From Candidatus Omnitrophota bacterium (lineage in GTDB: Bacteria > Omnitrophota > Gorgyraeia > Zapsychrales > Zapsychraceae): 5,354 bases of DNA. The stretch spans positions 1 through 5,354 of the forward strand of contig JACRHQ010000067.1 of the NCBI GenBank assembly GCA_016217585.1, given 5' to 3'. The position numbers were made by a program, and so were the translations under genes. The notes under the pieces were generated by a model. That model was not told the origin of the DNA, searched no databases, and saw only the letters and a program-made list of their open reading frames with translations. Below, piece by piece: positions 1-4,618 of the stretch. How positions within the stretch are numbered: the stretch's first letter is position 1; each line of letters opens with the position of its first letter.

Positions 1-1
1 C

Positions 2-157
2 GGCAATGTGGATACCACCGAGGTGGGCATTTTTTTTGATGAGGTCAGCCCGTCGACGGTCAGAGTCGAAATATCTTCCTTGAGCAGCACGGCCAAACGA
101 AGGGTGGCCGCCGCTGTTTTCAACGCGCTCGACAAGCGTTTCTCCCCTGTATCGTAA
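2..157 (+). CDS. 3' end of an unrecognised protein gene
   Basis: An open frame enters from the left edge and stops at TAA 155-157, giving 51 C-terminal residues that begin GNVDTTEVGIFFDE and end DKRFSPVS. The stretch alternates short hydrophobic strands (VGIFFDEV, VRVEISS) and ends in a probable amphipathic helix (AKRRVAAAVFNALDKRF). That would fit the strand-helix C-terminus of a small periplasmic or lipoprotein-type domain, but no family can be assigned from this fragment. The stop lies 22 bp before the PadR gene with no terminator between them, so the two may be co-transcribed. That it is coding is fairly likely from composition and the clean gene junction; its function is unknown. Confidence 0.55.
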   Translation, partial: GNVDTTEVGIFFDEVSPSTVRVEISSLSSTAKRRVAAAVFNALDKRFSPVS

Positions 158-172
158 GCGAGCGCAAGCGAG
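156..172 (+). repeat. Short direct repeat AAGCGAG between two genes
   Basis: AAGCGAG occurs at 156-162 and again at 166-172, with GCGC between the copies. It fills most of the 22-bp gap before the PadR start. It may give the PadR gene only a weak, purine-poor ribosome site (GCGAG, 7 nt before ATG 180), or may simply be a fragment of a dispersed GC-rich repeat. It is a minor feature with no assigned function. Confidence 0.3.
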
Positions 173-179
173 TCCCGCC

Positions 180-695
180 ATGATCGAACATGAATTGCTA
201 TTTTTAGGGTTACTTAAAGACGGCCCGAAACACGGCTACGAGATCAAGCGTCTTATTGAAGAAGAACTTTTTCCCTTTGTCGGGCTTAAGATCAAATCGA
301 TCTATTATCCCTTGAAGAAGATGGAGAAGCTCGGCCTCATCAAAAAAGACGTCGGCCGGGAAGGGAAGTGGCCCGAGAAATATGTTTACAGCCTGACGCC
401 CAAAGGCGATAAAATTTTTGACCATCTTATCACTGAAAGCTTCCTTTCCATCGAGCGGCCCTATTTTAATATCGACCTGTCGCTTTACTTCCTGCCTTAT
501 GTCGAGAAAAAAATCGCCAGGCGCCAATTGCGCGGCCGGATCCTTTTTTTAAGACGAATTCGCCGCGAGTTGGAGGCCCTGCAGAAAACCATGAAACCCG
601 CCAGAAAGCACGTGGAGGTCATCCTGGACCATGACCTGGACCTGGTCGAAGCCGAAATCCGCTCCATCGGCCGGCTCATGGAAACGCTTCTTTAA
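180..695 (+). CDS. PadR-family transcriptional regulator
   Basis: A 171-residue winged helix-turn-helix repressor of the PadR family. The N-terminal half carries the family signature: ELLFLGLLKDGPKHGYEIK (residues 5-23, with the near-invariant HGYEI at 18-22), a recognition-helix region IKSIYYPLKKMEKLGLI (38-54), and a beta-wing ending YVYSLTPKG (68-76). Residues about 85-171 are charged and helical, like the C-terminal dimerisation domain of PadR proteins with a long tail. PadR repressors bind dyad DNA as dimers and are released by small molecules, often aromatic or toxic compounds; the ligand here cannot be read. No strong Shine-Dalgarno precedes ATG 180, but no other in-frame start fits the conserved N-terminus. 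The gene lies 126 bp upstream of the operon promoter, where a palindrome covers the transcription start, so that operon is its most likely target. The family call is strong; the target is inferred. Confidence 0.93.
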   Translation: MIEHELLFLGLLKDGPKHGYEIKRLIEEELFPFVGLKIKSIYYPLKKMEKLGLIKKDVGREGKWPEKYVYSLTPKGDKIFDHLITESFLSIERPYFNIDLSLYFLPYVEKKIARRQLRGRILFLRRIRRELEALQKTMKPARKHVEVILDHDLDLVEAEIRSIGRLMETLL

Positions 696-749
696 AATCT
701 CCTCTTTTTCATATCCTGCTCTGCTTCGCGTAGTTATCCAATAAAATTC

Positions 750-777
750 TTGACATATTCAAGTATTTTACTAAAAT
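750..777 (+). promoter_or_regulatory. Sigma-70-type promoter of the five-gene operon
   Basis: A perfect -35 box TTGACA (750-755) is followed after 16 bp by TAAAAT (772-777), a five-of-six match to the -10 consensus, within an AT-rich gap. Transcription would start near 784, about 38 nt before ATG 822. It is the only clear promoter seen between the PadR gene and the window end, and the downstream genes overlap, so it probably drives all five. Confidence 0.75.
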
Positions 778-800
778 CAGACTAGTAAAATTTTACTAGT
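762..800 (+). promoter_or_regulatory. Probable PadR operator: three TTTTACTA half-sites
   Basis: The half-site TTTTACTA occurs at 766-773, inverted (TAGTAAAA) at 783-790, and direct again at 791-798. The last two form a perfect 20-bp palindrome at 781-800 centred between 790 and 791. The first and second form an 8-bp inverted repeat with a 9-nt spacer. A smaller dyad AGTA-ttt-TACT sits at 762-772. The sites overlap the -10 box and the predicted transcription start, the classic place for repression. PadR repressors bind AT-rich dyads of this kind, and a PadR gene lies directly upstream. Binding by this PadR is an inference. Confidence 0.7.
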
Positions 801-821
801 TAATGATTTTTAAGCGATTCT

Positions 822-2315
822 ATGGACATTCGACAAGTTTTGGACAATACGGCAAAAAGGTTCCCGGAGAAACCTGCGATTATTTTCAAGGGCGAAACCA
901 TTTCCTTTGCCCGGTTGCGGGAAACGTCTTTACGTCTGGCGAACGCCCTCCAGGCCAACGGCGCGCGAAAAGGAGACAGGATTGCCATCTATCTTCCCAA
1001 CTGCCCCGAGTACGTTTACAGTTATCTCGCCTGTTTTCACCTGGGATGCGTTGGAGTGCCTCTGGATTTTATGTTGAAAGCGGACGAATTGACGTCCTGC
1101 CTTGAACATTCCGGAGCCAAAATCCTCATTGCCAAGACGAAAAGTGAAATCTCTTTAGCCGATATCAAGAAAGCCGTCTCTGGCCTGGAGACGGTTGTTT
1201 TATGTGATGCCGGTTTAATATCGAAGGCCACCAACGACCTGCCCGAAACAAAAATAGAGGACAGCGATCCGGCGTTGATCATGTACACCTCGGGGACGAC
1301 GGGCAAACCGAAGGGGATATTGCTTAACTATAAACATCTGGACGGCTCGCCCGAAGCCATGAAGCATTTTGTCGATCTGACCGATAAGGACGTAAAATTA
1401 TCGGCCATACCCTTAAGTCATATCGGCGGTTTTATTTACATCCAGAATTGCATTCACTTTGGCATTACCGTCGTGTTAATGGAACGGTTCAACCCGTATG
1501 AATTTCTGGAGAATATTACCAAGTACCGGGTCACCTGTTTTCATATCGTCCCGGCGATGTACACGGCCATCCTCACGCTTAAGCAGATCGGTAAATTCGA
1601 TCTGTCTTCGTTGCGCTGGGTGGTCGTGTTCGGCGCGCCGAGCTCGCCGGAGATCATGGAGCGGTTCCACCGTTATTGCCTCAACGCCAAATTGCTCAAC
1701 GGCTGGGGCATGACGGAGACCTGTCCGCCCAACACGGTCACGCCGTTAGACAGCGCCAACATCGCCAGTGTCGGCAAACCCGCCCCTAATTGCGAGATCA
1801 AGATTTTTGGTGAAGATAACCGTGAGCTGCCGTCCGGAGAGATCGGCGAGATCGCCATCCGCGGCTGGATCGTGATGGGAGGCTATTACAAAGACCCGGA
1901 GGCGACCGCTGCGCTCAAGCGTAACGGCTGGTTGTATACCGGCGATCTCGGGCGTTTTGATAAGGAAGGATTTTTGTATATCGTCGGGCGCAAGAAAGAA
2001 ATGATCAAAGTGGCGGGGCAGATTGTGTACGCCCCCGAAGTCGAGGCGGCGTTGCAAAAACATGAAGCGGTGGCTGAAGCTGCCGTCATCGGCGCGCCTG
2101 ATTCGTTGCGCGGCGAGACGGTCAAGGCGTTTGTCGTTTTGCGCGAAAGCGCCAAAACAACTGCGGAGGATTTACGGTATTTCGCCCGCGAACATCTGGC
2201 GCATTTTAAGGTGCCGCAATCGATCGAAATACGCTCGTCTTTGCCGAAAAACAGGACGGGGAAAATCGACAAGGAATTGTTAAAACAAGCAAACCGACAG
2301 GAGATACGAATATGA
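822..2315 (+). CDS. AMP-dependent acyl-CoA synthetase/ligase (ANL superfamily)
   Basis: A complete 497-residue adenylate-forming enzyme that should activate a carboxylic acid to an acyl-AMP and then an acyl-CoA in the cytoplasm. Visible core motifs are the P-loop YTSGTTGKPKG (155-165), the adenine-site motif GWGMTET (294-300), YTGDLG with the ribose-binding Asp (D375), the hinge region GRKKEMIKVAGQIVYAPEVE (from 389), and the C-terminal NRTGKIDKELL with the catalytic Lys at 481. All key residues are present, so it looks active. Its length is typical of medium-sized CoA ligases. The acid substrate cannot be named from the motifs. ATG 822 has only a weak ribosome site, but no in-frame alternative lies upstream. 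As first gene after the promoter and operator, it is directly under the presumed PadR control, and its end overlaps the phosphorylase start by 4 bp. It is not a step of known 5'-deoxynucleoside salvage. One inference is that it activates the acid formed by oxidising the aldehyde released by the aldolase. Confidence 0.92.
   Translation: MDIRQVLDNTAKRFPEKPAIIFKGETISFARLRETSLRLANALQANGARKGDRIAIYLPNCPEYVYSYLACFHLGCVGVPLDFMLKADELTSCLEHSGAKILIAKTKSEISLADIKKAVSGLETVVLCDAGLISKATNDLPETKIEDSDPALIMYTSGTTGKPKGILLNYKHLDGSPEAMKHFVDLTDKDVKLSAIPLSHIGGFIYIQNCIHFGITVVLMERFNPYEFLENITKYRVTCFHIVPAMYTAILTLKQIGKFDLSSLRWVVVFGAPSSPEIMERFHRYCLNAKLLNGWGMTETCPPNTVTPLDSANIASVGKPAPNCEIKIFGEDNRELPSGEIGEIAIRGWIVMGGYYKDPEATAALKRNGWLYTGDLGRFDKEGFLYIVGRKKEMIKVAGQIVYAPEVEAALQKHEAVAEAAVIGAPDSLRGETVKAFVVLRESAKTTAEDLRYFAREHLAHFKVPQSIEIRSSLPKNRTGKIDKELLKQANRQEIRI
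2299..2303 (+). promoter_or_regulatory. Shine-Dalgarno AGGAG for the phosphorylase gene
   Basis: AGGAG lies 8 nt before ATG 2312, inside the end of the ligase gene, and supports 2312 as the start. A second purine stretch (AAGGAAG, 2327-2333) lies 5 nt before ATG 2339, so a shorter form starting there cannot be excluded. Confidence 0.7.
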
Positions 2316-3097
2316 CCACAATGCGCAAGGAAGTCCACATGACCGGGCAGGATTTGATGAACATGGTTCAATTGCGTCCCAAAGATGTCGGCAAATACGC
2401 CCTCGTGCCGGGGCCCAAAGAAAGAGCGGATGCCATCGTTAAAAAGATGAAAAATCCGGTCAAGAATTTCAGCTTTATGGAATACACGATGCACACCGGT
2501 CAATATGACGGAATTCCTCTGACCACGATCAACGGCGGACGTTTCGCCGCGGATACGTCCATTACGACGGAGATCTTGTGCAACGCCCAGGTCAAGGCGA
2601 TGATCCGCGTGGGCAGCTGCGGGTCCTTGCGGGAAGATATCAGGGTCGGAGATCTGGTCATTGCCACGACCGCGCTCAAAGGCGAGGGCGTGACGCAATA
2701 TTATGTGGATAAGAATTTCGTGCCGACAGCCGACGCGCAACTGACGCAAGGGTTAACGGAGGTTACGCAAAAAGCGCTGAAATCCCCGCTGGCGTTGGGC
2801 CGCAAGGTGCACGTGGGCTGCTGCTGGACAACGGACGCGATTCTTAAAGAAACGCGTGATCATGTCGGGAAAGCGGTCAGTCAGGGCGCGATCGCCGTGG
2901 ACATGGTCACGGCGGCGTTTCTGACGATCTGCCAAAGCTACAAGATCCCCGCGGCGGTTTTGATGGCGGTCAGCGATAATGTCATCACCGGCGAGATGGG
3001 GTTCCTTAACCCCGGCTATTACATGGCCGAGGCCTCGATTGTGGACATTGCCCTTTCGCTCATCAAGGAACTGGAGTTATCTCAAAAAACGGCATGA
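2312..3097 (+). CDS. Nucleoside phosphorylase, PNP/uridine phosphorylase family
   Basis: A 261-residue enzyme of the hexameric PNP_UDP_1 family, which cleaves a nucleoside with phosphate to a free base and (deoxy)ribose-1-phosphate. Family features in order: phosphate-loop-like YALVPGPKERADAI (Arg kept, the usual GDP replaced by GPK); a Gly-rich segment TINGGRFAADTS; IRVGSCGSL (98-106, with R99 and S102 in the phosphate-binding positions); and AVSDN with D222 at the position of the catalytic Asp of bacterial PNPs. That Asp, rather than the Asn/Arg seen in uridine phosphorylase, points to a purine base. The ribose-binding E-M-E motif reads D-M-V (197-199), so the second Glu is lost and the sugar site is unusual. 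Next to an MtnA-type isomerase and a class II aldolase, the likely substrate is 5'-methylthioadenosine, 5'-deoxyadenosine or a related nucleoside. The gene overlaps both neighbours by 4 bp. The family call is strong and the substrate is inferred. Confidence 0.88.
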   Translation: MTTMRKEVHMTGQDLMNMVQLRPKDVGKYALVPGPKERADAIVKKMKNPVKNFSFMEYTMHTGQYDGIPLTTINGGRFAADTSITTEILCNAQVKAMIRVGSCGSLREDIRVGDLVIATTALKGEGVTQYYVDKNFVPTADAQLTQGLTEVTQKALKSPLALGRKVHVGCCWTTDAILKETRDHVGKAVSQGAIAVDMVTAAFLTICQSYKIPAAVLMAVSDNVITGEMGFLNPGYYMAEASIVDIALSLIKELELSQKTA

Positions 3098-4095
3098 GCA
3101 AGCGTGACACGACTATACCCGAGATAAAGGAATCGCCGCTGTTCTGGCCGGCCAGACTCAAGGGCGACGTGCTTCTGGTCCTGGATGAGACACTGATCCC
3201 GCGGAAATTGCATTACATCAAGGTCAAAAATACGAAGCAGGCCGTTGAAGTGATCCGGCAGATGAAGACCAGGGCCTTCGGGCAGTTTCTCGTCGTGATG
3301 CAGACGTTTTTGCTGGAGGTCAACAACAGCAAGGTTCTTTCACAGCAAGCGCTGTGCGCGAAGCTCCGGAAGACAGCGGAACGTTTAAACAAAAGCCGTC
3401 CGACATTTCCGTTCGAAGAGGTGACGTCGCTTGTCGTGAGATGGGCGGGACAGGCCGTTGAACAAAATATCGATATCCGGGCATTTGTCCCCAAATGCAT
3501 CAACGGGTATCTGGAAGGCATCCGTGCCCGGCGGCTGGAGCGGGTCCGCAAGATCGCCGGGGTCCTCAAAGACGGCGACAGCGTCCTGACGCATTGTAAC
3601 GTCAGCGGCGAGCTGGCCATGGCGGCTTATATCGCGCAGCAGCAAAATAAACATATCCATTTCTTCGCGACGGAGACAAGGCCCTATTTCCAGGGGGCGA
3701 AACTGACCGCCTGGGAACTGCGGCGCATGAAAGCGGATGTCACGCTGATCGCGGATAATGCCGTCGGGTCGGTCATGGCCGACGGTCTGGTGAACAAGGT
3801 GATCGTCGGGTCGGACCGTTCCTGCGCCAACGGGGACTTCGCCAACAAGATCGGGACGTACCAGATCGCGGTCCTGGCGAATGAATTCGGGATCCCGTTT
3901 TACGTCTTGACCCAGCCGTCGGACAAGATCAAGACGGGCGCGGATATCCCGGTGGAGATCCGCAATCCGCAGGAACTGTTGACCTATTTGAATAAAAAGA
4001 TCGTCAGCGGTGTTGTCTCCGGGTTTTATCCCGGGTTCGACGTGGTGCCGCATGAACTGGTCACGGAGGCCATTGCCCTTGACACCCGCGCTTGA
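3094..4095 (+). CDS. MtnA/eIF2B-alpha-family sugar-1-phosphate isomerase
   Basis: A 333-residue member of the aldose-1-phosphate isomerase group, which includes methylthioribose-1-phosphate isomerase, deoxyribose-1-phosphate isomerase, ribose-1,5-bisphosphate isomerase and eIF2B regulatory subunits. An N-terminal helical domain (about 1-150) is followed by the Rossmann-like catalytic domain. Both catalytic residues are present: C168 in THCNVSG and D241 in VGSDRSCANGDFANKIGTY. The substrate-site motif ETRPYFQGAKLTAWEL starts at 194, and DNAVG (221-225) stands where MtnA has DNMAG. The phosphate-loop motif, RGAPAIG in classical MtnA, reads TRAFG here (R60 kept), so the enzyme is not a standard MtnA. 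It probably converts the phosphorylase product into the ribulose-1-phosphate cleaved by the aldolase. It starts in an ATGA overlap with the phosphorylase stop and has no good Shine-Dalgarno of its own, which suggests coupled translation. An exact substrate cannot be given, hence no gene symbol. Confidence 0.88.
   Translation: MSKRDTTIPEIKESPLFWPARLKGDVLLVLDETLIPRKLHYIKVKNTKQAVEVIRQMKTRAFGQFLVVMQTFLLEVNNSKVLSQQALCAKLRKTAERLNKSRPTFPFEEVTSLVVRWAGQAVEQNIDIRAFVPKCINGYLEGIRARRLERVRKIAGVLKDGDSVLTHCNVSGELAMAAYIAQQQNKHIHFFATETRPYFQGAKLTAWELRRMKADVTLIADNAVGSVMADGLVNKVIVGSDRSCANGDFANKIGTYQIAVLANEFGIPFYVLTQPSDKIKTGADIPVEIRNPQELLTYLNKKIVSGVVSGFYPGFDVVPHELVTEAIALDTRA
4065..4069 (+). promoter_or_regulatory. 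Shine-Dalgarno GGAGG that selects a TTG start
   Basis: GGAGG inside the 3' end of the isomerase gene stands 9 nt before TTG 4079 and is the best ribosome site in this part of the operon. The in-frame ATGs at 4010 and 4052 would add a Pro/Arg/Trp-rich leader that is only a shadow of the isomerase frame, so TTG 4079 is preferred. Confidence 0.65.
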
Positions 4096-4618
4096 GACAC
4101 AACAGCAGGAAGGCCAGAAAACGGTCAGCGATTCGTTCCTGGAGAAAGTCCGTGGGACAGTCGTTTTGCTGCACGGCGTTTTCGAGCCGTCTTTTTTTGA
4201 CGCGCTCACCGCCGGGAGCGACGAGATATTTGTCATGGAAGGCCGGCCGAGCCTGGAATCCGCGCAGGTCACCTGCCGGGAGCTGGCGCGGCGAAAAATC
4301 AAGCCGACTTTGATCGCCGATAATATGGCTGGATTCTTATTTTATCGTGGTTTGGTCAAGGAAGTCTGGCTTGCCTATCAGACGGTCGATGAACAAGGGG
4401 CGCTGTGTCCTATTGGAAGCCTGATCGTCGGTGTTTTGGCCAGGCGGCACAATGTGCCGGTCCATGTTTATCCGGCGAGCAAGGAATCGCGGGCGATGGG
4501 CGCGCAGAAAGACATTTTTTATTTCAAGGGGATCAAAGTGGCGCCGCAGAATATCAAGGGATATGTGCCGCTGGTCGAATGGCTGCCGAAGAAATATATT
4601 ACCGAGGTGCGGGGATGA
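4079..4618 (+). CDS. Half-length eIF2B/MtnA-like protein lacking catalytic residues
   Basis: About 179 residues from TTG 4079, overlapping the isomerase gene by 17 bp. The protein matches only the C-terminal Rossmann-like half of the MtnA/eIF2B family: VMEGRPSLESAQVTCREL aligns with the neighbour's ETRPYFQGAKLTAWEL, followed by TLIADNMAG (D81-G85), then IGSLIVGVLARRHNVPVHVYP in place of IGTYQIAVLANEFGIPFYVL. The catalytic Cys is replaced (LHGV, G33, where the neighbour has THCN) and the catalytic Asp region VGSDR reads LAYQT, with Q101 at the Asp position. The N-terminal helical domain is missing. It is therefore unlikely to be an isomerase by itself. Its intact frame, own ribosome site and tight coupling argue against decay; it may be a regulatory or structural partner of the full-length isomerase, as catalytically silent eIF2B-type subunits are in other complexes. 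The family call is good; the role is inferred. Confidence 0.8.
   Translation: MTPALETQQQEGQKTVSDSFLEKVRGTVVLLHGVFEPSFFDALTAGSDEIFVMEGRPSLESAQVTCRELARRKIKPTLIADNMAGFLFYRGLVKEVWLAYQTVDEQGALCPIGSLIVGVLARRHNVPVHVYPASKESRAMGAQKDIFYFKGIKVAPQNIKGYVPLVEWLPKKYITEVRG

Noticed and set aside
696..749. Rho-independent terminator after the PadR gene
   Set aside because: There are T-rich stretches (CTCTTTTTC) but no stable GC-rich stem immediately before them.
803..1105. A 100-codon + strand frame starting at ATG 803
   Set aside because: It overlaps the N-terminus of the acyl-CoA ligase in another frame and has no family features; the ligase frame carries the conserved sequence.
1886..2749. Minus-strand open frame of 287 codons
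   Set aside because: It is antisense to the ligase C-terminus and the phosphorylase N-terminus, spans a real gene junction and shows no family motif.
2312..3097. Assignment as MTA/SAH nucleosidase or uridine phosphorylase
   Set aside because: Phosphate-site residues R99 and S102 favour a phosphorylase over a hydrolase, and the SDN motif with D222 favours a purine nucleoside over uridine.
4010..4078. ATG 4010 or ATG 4052 as start of the short eIF2B-like protein
   Set aside because: The added residues are a Pro/Arg/Trp-rich shadow of the isomerase frame, and neither start has a ribosome site as good as the GGAGG before TTG 4079.
3385..4302. Minus-strand open frame of 305 codons
   Set aside because: It lies antisense across the isomerase and its paralogue, is Asp/Arg/His-rich without any recognisable motif, and the + strand carries clear catalytic motifs throughout.
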